Positions 9,229 to 18,303 of a stretch of 64,000 nt of DNA are shown here, in pieces. Position 1 is the first letter of the stretch. Each line of letters opens with the position of its first letter. The notes below the pieces were generated by a model. It was not told the origin of the DNA and searched no databases. It saw only the letters and a program-made list of their open reading frames with translations. This DNA comes from Paenalcaligenes sp052103955 (GTDB lineage Bacteria > Pseudomonadota > Gammaproteobacteria > Burkholderiales > Burkholderiaceae_B), in NCBI GenBank assembly GCA_052103955.1, contig JBQELO010000007.1, positions 1 to 64,000 of the forward strand, read 5' to 3'. Position numbers and translations under genes: made by a program.

Positions 9229-9570
9229 ATGACACAACCCTCTTCTTGCCCTTCTTGCTCTGGCGAACACACCTATCAGGATGGTGAGTTCTACATTTGC
9301 CCAGAGTGTGCGCATGAGTGGTCCATTCATGCTGAAGAGAACGCCGCCGAATCCGACGAGCGCCAAATCAAAGACGCCCACGGCACGCCACTGCAAGACG
9401 GTGACGATGTGCACCTAATTAAAGACCTTAAAGTAAAAGGCTCTTCTACTACATTGAAAAAAGGTGCCAAAGCCCGCGGTATACGCATCGTGCCTGGCGA
9501 TCATGAAGTGAGCTGTAAGATCGATGGCGTAAGCTACGAACTTAAAGCCGAATTCTTGAAAAAAGCGTAA
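9229..9570 (+). CDS. PhnA/YjdM-family zinc-ribbon protein
   Basis: 113 residues. An N-terminal zinc ribbon uses CPSC (residues 8-11) and CPEC (about 24-27), followed by a KOW/SH3-like domain with DGDDVHLIKDLKVKG. This is the PhnA/YjdM architecture; despite the old name it does not hydrolyse phosphonoacetate, and its role is unknown. It diverges from the DUF3460-scpA-panC operon across a roughly 200-bp promoter region. Confidence 0.88.
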   Translation: MTQPSSCPSCSGEHTYQDGEFYICPECAHEWSIHAEENAAESDERQIKDAHGTPLQDGDDVHLIKDLKVKGSSTTLKKGAKARGIRIVPGDHEVSCKIDGVSYELKAEFLKKA

Positions 9571-10389
9571 TTATTCGTCTTTTTGAGGAATTAGCATCAC
9601 CAACTTGCAGTCTGGCCGTATGGCCAGCCTGAAGGTGTATTGCCTAAAGTGCAGCACACCATCTTCAGGATGGGAAAAGCTGCGCAACCCTCCCTCGCGC
9701 TCTACTACTGTCTGCCTGCCCCACCATTGCGCAAACACGGGGCTAGTAGACAGCAATGACTGCAATAAGGCATGCAGCTCTGGCTCATCCACATGCGCCC
9801 CCACATCCCCCCTAAACTCACTGACCACACGCGTGGCGCGCTGTTCCCAGTCCACCACCAAACTACGGGCCGCTGGGTCTAGAAAGATATAGTGCAGCAA
9901 GTTAGGCGCAGGGTTTCGATCTGGCCAACCATCAAACAAGCGCAATAAGGCCTCGTTACGCGCCAGCACATTCCAGCATCTATCCAAAATATACGCGGGT
10001 GCGGCAATACTGCGTACGCAATCTTCCAAGCCATCCGGCAATTGCGACAGTAGCTCGCCATGCTCGGGGTCGGCACATTCGGCTAGCTCAAACAGGTACT
10101 GACGCTCGGCACGCCCTAATCGCAGCTCACCGGCTAATCGCGCGCACACAGTAGGAGAGATAGCAATTTCTCGCCCCTGCTCCATCCAGGTGTACCACGT
10201 CACACTGATATCACACAGCTGTGCGACTTCTTCGCGCCGTAATCCCGGCGTGCGTCGTCTACTGCCGGCTGGCAGCCCTAATGCCTCGGGTCGTGTGCGC
10301 TCGCGTACGCTGCGCAAAAACTCGCCCAGCGCTTTACGCCGCGTACTAGCGGCATGATCCGAAGACGTTATGGTTTCAGTGCGCCCCAT
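9571..10389 (-). CDS. MmyB-like XRE-family transcriptional regulator
   Basis: 272 residues. An N-terminal helix-turn-helix (about residues 17-85) carries the signature R-R-T-P-G-L-R-R-E-E-V-A, and a C-terminal MmyB-like ligand-binding domain (about 105-265) has the segment N-x-L-A-R-N-E-A-L. MmyB-domain regulators have a PAS-like pocket that can bind fatty acids in a studied homologue. The ATG (10387-10389) is only 5 bp after the metH stop, so it is probably co-transcribed with metH. Such regulators more often stand beside dehydrogenase or oxidoreductase genes, so the metH link is unusual. Targets are unknown. Confidence 0.85.
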   Translation of the reverse strand: MGRTETITSSDHAASTRRKALGEFLRSVRERTRPEALGLPAGSRRRTPGLRREEVAQLCDISVTWYTWMEQGREIAISPTVCARLAGELRLGRAERQYLFELAECADPEHGELLSQLPDGLEDCVRSIAAPAYILDRCWNVLARNEALLRLFDGWPDRNPAPNLLHYIFLDPAARSLVVDWEQRATRVVSEFRGDVGAHVDEPELHALLQSLLSTSPVFAQWWGRQTVVEREGGLRSFSHPEDGVLHFRQYTFRLAIRPDCKLVMLIPQKDE

Positions 10390-10394
10390 GAGTG

Positions 10395-13300
10395 TTACCC
10401 ACGCAATACCGGTGCTAACGATCGCCGTACATCGTCTTCGTCTCTACCAGAACGGGCCACATAGTCTTGCAACTGGTCTTCACCTATATTGCCTACGTTG
10501 AAATACTGGGAGTCTGGATGGCTAAAGTAGAAGCCCGACACACTGGATGCTGGGAACATGGCCAAACTTTCAGTCAGTTGCATGTTGATATCTTCCCACT
10601 GCATCACACGGTTCATGTCTGCTTTTACTACGTGCTCTGGGCAAGAAGGATAACCGGGTGCGGGACGGATACCTTGGTAACGCTCGTCGATAAGGGCTTC
10701 GTTATCGAGATCTTCCTCGGACACATAACCCCACAGGTCTGTACGTATACGGGCATGCAAGCACTCGGCAAAACCTTCCGCAAAACGGTCAGCTAAGGCT
10801 TTAAGCATGATATCGGAGTAATCGTCGCCCTCTGCTTGGAAGCGCTCGGAGTGCTTCTCTATGCCTAGACCACCTGTCACTGCAAACATACCGATGTAGT
10901 CCATTACTCCGCTTTCTTTAGGAGCAATGTAATCGGCCAAACACTTACTGTGTACACCAGCACGTTTTACGGTTTGCTGACGCAGGTTACGCCATGTAAA
11001 CAGTACCTCTGAGCGCGTTTCGTCGCTGTACACCTCGATGTCGTCACCGTTCACACTATTCGCTGGGTAGAAGGCCACTACACCATTGGCTTGCAACCAA
11101 CGGCCATCAATGATTTTCTTCAACATGGCCTGCCCTTCGGCGTACAGCTGTTTGGCTTGTTCGCCCACCACCTCGTCTTCCAATATACGGGGGAAACGCC
11201 CAAACAGGCTCCATGTCTGGAAGAAAGGCGTCCAGTCCATGAAGCGTGCAATTTCAGCTAGGTCGTAATTAATAAAGGTACGACGGCCAATAAACTTAGG
11301 ACGCGGTGGTGTGTAATTGGCCCAATCTATAGGTGGCGCATCTGCTCGTGCTTCCGCCAAGCTAATTAACGGAGTTTCCTTGCGGTTGGCATGGCGTGTA
11401 CGCACCAGCTCGTACTCGTCTACCACTTCTTGCAAATAGGCATCACGGTTATCGGACATCAAGTTAGTGGCCACACCCACCGAACGACTGGCGTCTGGCA
11501 CGTAAATCACCGGACCATCGTAATACGGTGCAATTTTGACTGCCGTGTGCACACGACTGGTGGTCGCACCACCAATTAACAGGGGAATTTTTCTATCGCG
11601 GAAATACGGATCGCGTTGCATCTCGGATGCCACATAGGCCATCTCTTCCAAGCTGGGGGTAATCAATCCAGACAAGCCCACCATATCGGCATTCACTTCT
11701 TTGGCTTTAGCGAGTATCTGGGCACATGGCACCATCACACCCATGTTTTCCACTTCGAAGTTATTACATTGCAGCACCACAGTCACAATATTTTTACCAA
11801 TATCGTGCACATCGCCTTTGACGGTTGCCATGACGATTCTGCCTTTAGAGCGTACATCACCACCGGCCAACGCAATCTGACGCTTCTCTTCTTCAATGAA
11901 TGGCACTAAGTGCGAAACGGCTTGCTTCATGACACGGGCTGACTTCACCACCTGCGGCAAGAACATTTTGCCCTCGCCAAACAGGTCGCCCACCACGTTC
12001 ATACCATCCATCAGCGGGCCTTCAATCACCTCTATAGGTCTACCGCCTGCGTTCGCGATTTCTTGGCGTACTTCTTCAGTGTCTTCCACAATGAAGTTAG
12101 TAATGCCATTCACCAGCGCATGCACCAAACGGGCTCGCACCGGCTGTTCGCGCCAGGTAAGGTCTTCTTCTCGCTTAGCGCCAGAACCTTTGATGTTTTC
12201 TGCTAACTCTACTAAGCGTTCAGTGGAACTACGCTCATCATTAGGGCCTTCTTTTGCCACGGGGTCAGCACGGTTCAATATGACGTCTTCCACCATATTG
12301 CGCACTTTTTCATCCAAATCGGCATACACGCCTAACTGGCCTGCATTCACAATACCCATAGTCAGCCCCTCGCGGATGCTGTAGTACAGGAATACGGTGT
12401 GAATGGCCTCGCGCATGGCTTCGTTGCCACGGAACGAAAAGCTCACGTTAGAAATACCGCCCGACATGCGAGCATGGGGCAGATTCTGACGAATCCACTT
12501 CACGCCTTCAATGAAGTCTCGTGCGTAGTTATTGTGCTCATCAATACCGGTAGCTACTGCAAAGACGTTGGGGTCAAAAATAATATCTTCAGGTGGGAAA
12601 CCCACTTCCTTCACCAGCAGCCAATAGGCACGTGCGCAGATTTCTTTGCGTCGCTCTAGGCTGTCGGCCTGCCCTTGCTCGTCAAAAGCCATCACCACGG
12701 CAGCCGCACCGTATTTACGGCACAAGCGGGCATGCGCTAAGAAGGACTCCTCGCCTTCTTTTAGCGAAATGGAGTTCACCACCGCTTTACCCTGAATACA
12801 ACGTAACCCCGTTTCGATCACTTCCCACTTGGAGCTATCCACCATGATGGGAACGCGAGAGATATCGGGTTCAGAAGCAATCAGATTCAAGAATTTACGC
12901 ATGTTGGCAACGGAGTCCAACATTGCTTCATCCATATTGATATCGATGATCTGCGCACCGTTTTCCACCTGCTGGCGTGCTACTGACAAAGCCTCTTCAA
13001 AACGCTCTTCACGAATGAGGCGCAAGAAGGCTTTACTACCTGTCACGTTGGTACGTTCCCCCACGTTAATGAACAAGCTTTGCTCATCAAAGTTCAGGGC
13101 CTCTAAGCCCGACAAACGGGTACGTACAGGGATTTCAGGCACATGGCGACGTGGCAGGTTTTGTACTTGCTGCACAATGGCGCGAATATGGTCTGGCGTG
13201 GTACCGCAGCAGCCACCCACCATATTGACCAAGCCTGCTTCGGCAAACTCTTGCAATAAGCCAGAGGTGTCTTTAGGCGTTTCGTCAAAGCCGGTTTCTG

Positions 13301-14114
13301 CCATGGGGTTTGGCAAACCCGCATTGGGGTACACACAGATGTAAGTGTCACAAATTTTGGACAGCTCGGCGATATAGGGGCGCATTAATGCCGCACCCAG
13401 CGCACAGTTCAAACCAATAGTGACCGGTTTGGCATGACGCACCGAGTTCCAGAAAGCCTCTACCGTTTGGCCCGACAAAATACGGCCGGATGCATCGGTA
13501 ACCGTACCAGACACCATGACTGGCAAACGGATGTTGCGCTCGTCAAATACCGATTCCACCGCAAAAATAGCGGCTTTGGCGTTTAAGGTGTCAAAGATGG
13601 TTTCAATCAGCAGAATGTCTGCACCACCATCAATCAAACCATTTAACTGCTCGGTGTAAGCATCACGCAGGGCTTCAAAGGTAATGTTACGCACAGACGG
13701 ATCGTTCACATCCGGCGAAATAGAGGCTGTTTTAGGTTGTGGCCCCAACACCCCCGCCACATAACGACGCTGGCCTTTAGCGATGAACTCATCACAGACT
13801 TTACGCGCGATGTTGGCCGATGCGAGGTTTAGCTCGTAGGAAATACCGTGTAGTTCGTAGTCGCCCTGCGCTACTTCGGTTGCCCCAAAAGTATTGGTAC
13901 AGATGACATCAGCACCCGCCTCCAAATACTGCCTATGTATGGCTTCGATAATGTCTGGGCGTACCAACGACAGCAGCTCGTTATCACCACGCACATCCTT
14001 GCGATGCTCTTTAAAACGCTCGCCACGGAAATCGGCTTCACTGAGCTTATATTGCTGGATCATGGTGCCCATCGCACCGTCCAAAATAACAATACGCTCA
14101 GCCAAAAGCTGCAC
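10395..14114 (-). CDS. metH: Cobalamin-dependent methionine synthase
   Basis: About 1239 residues, full length. It moves the methyl group of 5-methyltetrahydrofolate to homocysteine through methylcobalamin. Domains in order: homocysteine-binding (ILDGAMGTM; zinc ligands in GLNCALGA and GGCCGTTPDH), pterin-binding (INVGERTNVTGS), cobalamin-binding with the DVHDIGKNIV base-off histidine, and SAM-dependent reactivation (RPAPGYPSCPEH). The start is inferred as GTG 14114, which has a GGTGGGG stretch upstream and gives MQLLAERIVILDG; the longest frame starts with TTG at 14201. It diverges from the riboswitch-controlled B12 uptake genes and supplies the main B12 demand in the window. Confidence 0.95.
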   Translation of the reverse strand: MQLLAERIVILDGAMGTMIQQYKLSEADFRGERFKEHRKDVRGDNELLSLVRPDIIEAIHRQYLEAGADVICTNTFGATEVAQGDYELHGISYELNLASANIARKVCDEFIAKGQRRYVAGVLGPQPKTASISPDVNDPSVRNITFEALRDAYTEQLNGLIDGGADILLIETIFDTLNAKAAIFAVESVFDERNIRLPVMVSGTVTDASGRILSGQTVEAFWNSVRHAKPVTIGLNCALGAALMRPYIAELSKICDTYICVYPNAGLPNPMAETGFDETPKDTSGLLQEFAEAGLVNMVGGCCGTTPDHIRAIVQQVQNLPRRHVPEIPVRTRLSGLEALNFDEQSLFINVGERTNVTGSKAFLRLIREERFEEALSVARQQVENGAQIIDINMDEAMLDSVANMRKFLNLIASEPDISRVPIMVDSSKWEVIETGLRCIQGKAVVNSISLKEGEESFLAHARLCRKYGAAAVVMAFDEQGQADSLERRKEICARAYWLLVKEVGFPPEDIIFDPNVFAVATGIDEHNNYARDFIEGVKWIRQNLPHARMSGGISNVSFSFRGNEAMREAIHTVFLYYSIREGLTMGIVNAGQLGVYADLDEKVRNMVEDVILNRADPVAKEGPNDERSSTERLVELAENIKGSGAKREEDLTWREQPVRARLVHALVNGITNFIVEDTEEVRQEIANAGGRPIEVIEGPLMDGMNVVGDLFGEGKMFLPQVVKSARVMKQAVSHLVPFIEEEKRQIALAGGDVRSKGRIVMATVKGDVHDIGKNIVTVVLQCNNFEVENMGVMVPCAQILAKAKEVNADMVGLSGLITPSLEEMAYVASEMQRDPYFRDRKIPLLIGGATTSRVHTAVKIAPYYDGPVIYVPDASRSVGVATNLMSDNRDAYLQEVVDEYELVRTRHANRKETPLISLAEARADAPPIDWANYTPPRPKFIGRRTFINYDLAEIARFMDWTPFFQTWSLFGRFPRILEDEVVGEQAKQLYAEGQAMLKKIIDGRWLQANGVVAFYPANSVNGDDIEVYSDETRSEVLFTWRNLRQQTVKRAGVHSKCLADYIAPKESGVMDYIGMFAVTGGLGIEKHSERFQAEGDDYSDIMLKALADRFAEGFAECLHARIRTDLWGYVSEEDLDNEALIDERYQGIRPAPGYPSCPEHVVKADMNRVMQWEDINMQLTESLAMFPASSVSGFYFSHPDSQYFNVGNIGEDQLQDYVARSGRDEDDVRRSLAPVLRG

Positions 14115-14299
14115 AAATTCCCCACCACGGGTGTAGGAAGACAAGGGATAAGGAATAGCGGGATATGACACGGTCACGAGCAAAATCCTGAAAATCGTCA
14201 AGCACTGCGTCGTGGAGCAAAAACGACTCGCTTACACCACAACCAAAGAGATGTATTGTACCCCCCCACGGCTGCTATGCTAAATTCCCTTTGCATATC

Positions 14300-14465
14300 A
14301 AGGTACATACTAAGACTCCCTTTTCTTATGTAGCTGAGCAGAAAACCACACTGCTCATCGGGAAGCCTGACCCTACGCTTTAGGTCAAACAGCGCTGCCC
14401 CCGCAACGGTACTCATGCCCCGCATGCCAGCCCGATACCGAGCCCTGATATACCTGAATGTCTAT
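14300..14465 (+). promoter_or_regulatory. Cobalamin riboswitch
   Basis: Leader of btuB with the recognisable core of the AdoCbl riboswitch: GGGAA at 14360-14364, the GCGCTGCCCCCGCAACGG block at 14392-14409, and a B12-box-like GCCAGCCCGATACCGAGCC at 14426-14444. In this class ligand binding blocks ribosome access or causes termination, so B12 represses the receptor gene 70 bp downstream. Boundaries are approximate. The rest of the 14115-14537 intergenic region holds the divergent metH and btuB promoters. Confidence 0.9.
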
Positions 14466-14537
14466 AGCTAGCTTTGCTCTACAGCCTAGCCCATTTTTAT
14501 TGTGGTGTGCGGGGTCGCGCACCAAACAGGATTCGTC

Positions 14538-16406
14538 ATGAAAACAACTCACTTGGCTGCGTTGCTGGCCTGTATTTTTCCGTTAAGTGCTGCCGCACAA
14601 TCTCCCCAACCCGTATCTGAACTCGACAACATTGTCGTCACAGCTAGCCGTGTGGCGCAGCTGGAAAGCGAGGTGGTGGGTGACGTCAGTGTTATTGACC
14701 GCGCAACCTTGGAAAAAGCAGGTCAGAGCAGTGTGGCCGAACTGCTGTCCCGCGAACACGGTATTCAAATTAGCACTAATGGCGGCCCTCAGACCCCTAC
14801 GTCGATTTTTATGCGTGGTACCAATAGCAGTCACGTCTTGGTGTTGATTGATGGCATGCGTATTAACAGTTCTGTGCAGGGTGGCGCAAACTTCAACGCT
14901 ATAGACCCAGCCTTGATCGAACGTATTGAAATTCTACGTGGTGCGGCTAGCAGTCTGTATGGTGCAGATGCTATTGGTGGCGTCATCAATATCATCACAC
15001 GTAAAGGCGGCGGTGACCTCCCTATGCAGCTATGGGGCAGTATAGGTGGCGGCAGCTATGGCACCTTCAAAAGCAGCATTGGAGTACAAGGAGCGGTTGA
15101 CGGCTGGGATTACAACCTTGCTGGCGCGTTGAACAATAGCAATGGGTTCAACTCCACAAAGCCCTCCAACTCCATGTCCTACAACCCAGATAAAGATGGC
15201 TACGATAGCCACAGTTTCACTGGCAGACTCGGACATGAATGGCGTTCAGGGCAACGTCTAGATCTAACCGCTTACAATGCCTACATCAATGGAGACTTTG
15301 ATGCGGGCTTAGCCCCTGCCAATGCACAGGCCCACACACAAACTCGCCAACAGGTATACGGCCTAAGCAGTAGTAACCAAATCACTGACTACTGGCACAG
15401 TAAGTTGTCGGCACAACTGAGCAAGGAACAATTGGCCCTAGCCGTGTATGGCAGCAAATACAGCTCATTACAACGGCAATACTCTTGGCAAAATGATGTG
15501 ACGATCACATCGACTCAAAGTGTGACGCTCTTGGCCGAGCGCTTAGAGGAGCGTATTACCCACACTGAAACGTACGCGGATACGCAACGCAATACCAACT
15601 CATTCGGTCTAATCTATAGAGCTGATTTGGGCATTCATCACGTACAAGCCAGCGTGCGTAATGATAATACGAGTAGCTACGGCAACCGCACCACTGGCTC
15701 ACTCGCCTACGACCTAGACATCAGCCAGCATATCAACGCAGGTATTGCCGCCAATACGGGTTTCCGCGCCCCTACATTCACGGATATGTATTATGTGGAC
15801 CCTTGGGGCATGTCTAACGGCAACCCAGATCTGAAACCTGAAAAATCCCGCAATATTGAAGCCCACATTGGCTATCAGAAAGACGGCAGTGAAATCAAAC
15901 TGGTTGCGTATCAAAATAAAATTCGCAACCTCATTGTGGCGCGAAACCCTGCCTCTTATGACTACACGCCTATCAACCTCGATAAAGCCACTATCCGCGG
16001 CATGACACTGACCGCTTCGCATCAGTTTGAGGACACGTATCTATGGGCTAGCGCGGACTTTATGAAACCTCGCAATGACACGTCTAATGCTGATACAAAC
16101 GGTAATCTATTGCCTCGCCGTGCCAAGCAGCAGTTCACGCTAGGCGCGCAGCACCACATTAACGACGCTATACAATTAGGTGCTGAATATCAGTTCACGG
16201 GCAAACGCTACGACAACATAAGTAATGCCGAGAGCTCTCGTATGGGAGGCTTTAGCTTAGTCAACCTGACAGCCGAATATGCCTTCAATAAACAGCTCAC
16301 TGGTGTAGTTCGATGGGACAACATTTTCAATAAAGAGTATGAGTTAGCTAAAGGCTACAACACTCCAGGCTCAAACATATTCTTCAACCTCTTGTGGCGT
16401 ATGTAA
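14538..16406 (+). CDS. btuB: TonB-dependent vitamin B12 receptor BtuB
   Basis: 622 residues. A signal peptide (about 20 aa, ending SAAAQS) is followed by the TonB box region DNIVVTASR, a plug domain (EILRGAASSLYGADAIGG, the usual plug signature, near residue 140), and a 22-strand-type barrel. Length and the plug match BtuB. The protein imports corrinoids across the outer membrane with TonB energy. ATG 14538 follows an AACAGGA ribosome-binding site; an in-frame start 36 bp upstream would spoil the signal peptide. Placement directly after a cobalamin riboswitch makes the B12 assignment firm. The last residue is Met rather than the usual aromatic terminus. Confidence 0.92.
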   Translation: MKTTHLAALLACIFPLSAAAQSPQPVSELDNIVVTASRVAQLESEVVGDVSVIDRATLEKAGQSSVAELLSREHGIQISTNGGPQTPTSIFMRGTNSSHVLVLIDGMRINSSVQGGANFNAIDPALIERIEILRGAASSLYGADAIGGVINIITRKGGGDLPMQLWGSIGGGSYGTFKSSIGVQGAVDGWDYNLAGALNNSNGFNSTKPSNSMSYNPDKDGYDSHSFTGRLGHEWRSGQRLDLTAYNAYINGDFDAGLAPANAQAHTQTRQQVYGLSSSNQITDYWHSKLSAQLSKEQLALAVYGSKYSSLQRQYSWQNDVTITSTQSVTLLAERLEERITHTETYADTQRNTNSFGLIYRADLGIHHVQASVRNDNTSSYGNRTTGSLAYDLDISQHINAGIAANTGFRAPTFTDMYYVDPWGMSNGNPDLKPEKSRNIEAHIGYQKDGSEIKLVAYQNKIRNLIVARNPASYDYTPINLDKATIRGMTLTASHQFEDTYLWASADFMKPRNDTSNADTNGNLLPRRAKQQFTLGAQHHINDAIQLGAEYQFTGKRYDNISNAESSRMGGFSLVNLTAEYAFNKQLTGVVRWDNIFNKEYELAKGYNTPGSNIFFNLLWRM

Positions 16407-16415
16407 TCGATGGCA

Positions 16416-16449
16416 CTTTCCCTGTTCTCGTTAGTCAACAGGGAAAGTC
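16416..16449 (+). promoter_or_regulatory. Perfect hairpin between btuB and btuF-like gene
   Basis: A 12-bp perfect stem ACTTTCCCTGTT (16416-16427) / AACAGGGAAAGT (16438-16449) with a 10-nt loop, 9 bp after the btuB stop. No T-run follows, so it is unlikely to be a full terminator; it may stabilise the btuB transcript 3' end or lower downstream expression. Confidence 0.6.
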
Positions 16450-16472
16450 CATCACCAGAAGAGGTTGTCACT

Positions 16473-17414
16473 ATGAAGACTCTACGTACTCTGCTGTTAT
16501 GTGTAACTGTAACCATTCTGCTTACAGCGAAATCACATGCTACCCCCTCCCTTCTTATCCCTGCCGACCCCTGCCTCAGCTTAGAGCCCTCACCCTCCTT
16601 CCAACGCGCCATTAGCCTAGCCCCCCACCTCACCGAATTGCTCTATGCCGCCGGTGCTGGCGATGCAATTATCGCAACGGTAAGCAGCAGTGATTATCCC
16701 AAGGCAGCTACTGAGCTTCCACGCATTGGTGATGGCATCACCCTGCATCCTGAACGCCTACTAGAACTACACCCCGACGCCATTTTTGCATGGTTGCCAG
16801 GCAGCACATTGGTTGCCATGCAGCCTACGCTAGAACGCTTGGGTATTCCTTTGCTGTATTCGCGCCCTAGCAGTCTACGTGACATTCCACAGGAAATACG
16901 CCGATTGGGATGGCTATTTAATACGCGTGATGTGGCTTGCCCTGCTGCACAGCAACTGGACGACCGTTTAGATGCTCTTGCCAACCATACCCTGCACGAC
17001 AGCCCTACTGTATCTGTGTATTTAGAACTGGGGCACGACCCCATCTACACCATCGGCAAAGACCCGTTAATTGCCGATGTGCTGGCTACTTGTAATGCCC
17101 GAAACCGCTACGCGCACAGCACAGTAGCAGCCCCACAAGTCTTACCCGAAGAGCTACTACGGCGTAATCCACACGTGGTGATTGTGTCGCAACCTTCCGC
17201 ACTGACGCAGCAAGAACGACTACGCTATTGGCAACAACACCAACTTCCTGCCGCGGTAGAGGGACGGTTTTTTGGCATTTCACCCGACCTGCTTTATAGA
17301 CCAGGTCCACGTTTGATTGATGCCACCGAACAGCTGTGCTTGTATGTGGATCAAGTACGTACCCATCAACATGCTGCGACGCAGCATGGTAAAAGCCCTG
17401 TCAAACCCCGCTAA
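16473..17414 (+). CDS. BtuF-like cobalamin-binding periplasmic protein
   Basis: 313 residues with a signal peptide (MKTLRTLLLCVTVTILLTA). The mature part resembles class III periplasmic binding proteins (Fe/B12 type): RAISLAPHLTELLYAAGAG near residue 45, an SDYP motif, and VVIVSQPS in the C lobe. ATG 16473 follows a GAGG ribosome-binding site. It follows btuB, so B12 is the likely ligand. No BtuC permease or BtuD ATPase gene is adjacent; they must be encoded elsewhere if the system is complete. Confidence 0.85.
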   Translation: MKTLRTLLLCVTVTILLTAKSHATPSLLIPADPCLSLEPSPSFQRAISLAPHLTELLYAAGAGDAIIATVSSSDYPKAATELPRIGDGITLHPERLLELHPDAIFAWLPGSTLVAMQPTLERLGIPLLYSRPSSLRDIPQEIRRLGWLFNTRDVACPAAQQLDDRLDALANHTLHDSPTVSVYLELGHDPIYTIGKDPLIADVLATCNARNRYAHSTVAAPQVLPEELLRRNPHVVIVSQPSALTQQERLRYWQQHQLPAAVEGRFFGISPDLLYRPGPRLIDATEQLCLYVDQVRTHQHAATQHGKSPVKPR

Positions 17415-17488
17415 ATGCATTATCCTTTAAGGTTTTGACGCTACGGTTAACCCTAGCATTTCTGTCATACCACTAGAGCATCACCACC

Positions 17489-18298
17489 ATGAGCATTACT
17501 ACTCCTGCCGACCCATTTGTTATTGCTGGTAAATCCTATCAGTCCCGCCTCTTGGTAGGCACAGGGAAATACAAGGATTTCGAAGAGACTAAGTTAGCGA
17601 TTGAGGCTAGTGGTACAGAAATTGTGACCGTCGCCATCCGCCGCACTAACATTGGCCAAGACGCCAGCACACCTAGCTTGCTGGACTACGTACCGCCTTC
17701 ACGCTACACCATTTTGCCTAACACTGCCGGCTGCTTTACTGCTGACGATGCCGTACGCACGTTGCGCTTGGCTCGCGAACTGCTGGATGGTCATTCTTTA
17801 GTCAAACTGGAAGTGCTGGGCAGTGCCCAAAACCTGTTCCCCAACATGCCTGAAACACTGATCGCTGCCAAAACACTGGTAAGCGAAGGTTTTGATGTCA
17901 TGGTGTACTGCTCTGACGACCCTATACAGTGCAAAATGCTGGAAGATATCGGTTGTGTGGCCATCATGCCATTGGCCTCACTGATTGGCTCCGGTATGGG
18001 TATTATTAACCCATGGAACTTGCGCCTGATCATCGACCAATCCTCAGTACCTGTGTTGGTAGATGCAGGTGTAGGTACAGCGTCGGATGCTGCCATTGGT
18101 ATGGAATTGGGCTGCGATGGCGTACTGATGAATACCGCTATTGCTGGTGCACGTGATCCTATTCGTATGGCCGTCGCCATGAAAGAAGCCGTACAAGCTG
18201 GCCGTAATGCGTACCTTGCTGGCCGTGTGCCCCGCAAATATTACGATGCTGATCCTAGTTCGCCTGTTGAAGGCATGATTCATTCTCGTTCTAAGTAA
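17489..18298 (+). CDS. thiG: Thiazole synthase
   Basis: 269-residue TIM-barrel enzyme that forms the thiazole phosphate of thiamine from deoxyxylulose phosphate, dehydroglycine and ThiS thiocarboxylate. The Schiff-base lysine is in LVKLEVLG near residue 108; PNTAGC near residue 78 and GSGMGI / VDAGVGTASDAA phosphate-binding loops are present. thiS, usually next to thiG, is not seen beside it. It is followed after 5 bp by thiD. No THI-box could be recognised in the 74-bp upstream gap. Confidence 0.95.
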   Translation: MSITTPADPFVIAGKSYQSRLLVGTGKYKDFEETKLAIEASGTEIVTVAIRRTNIGQDASTPSLLDYVPPSRYTILPNTAGCFTADDAVRTLRLARELLDGHSLVKLEVLGSAQNLFPNMPETLIAAKTLVSEGFDVMVYCSDDPIQCKMLEDIGCVAIMPLASLIGSGMGIINPWNLRLIIDQSSVPVLVDAGVGTASDAAIGMELGCDGVLMNTAIAGARDPIRMAVAMKEAVQAGRNAYLAGRVPRKYYDADPSSPVEGMIHSRSK

Positions 18299-18303
18299 AG
18301 TCT

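Noticed and set aside
17415..17488. Possible TPP riboswitch before thiG
   Set aside because: The gap is only 74 bp and lacks a THI-box core.
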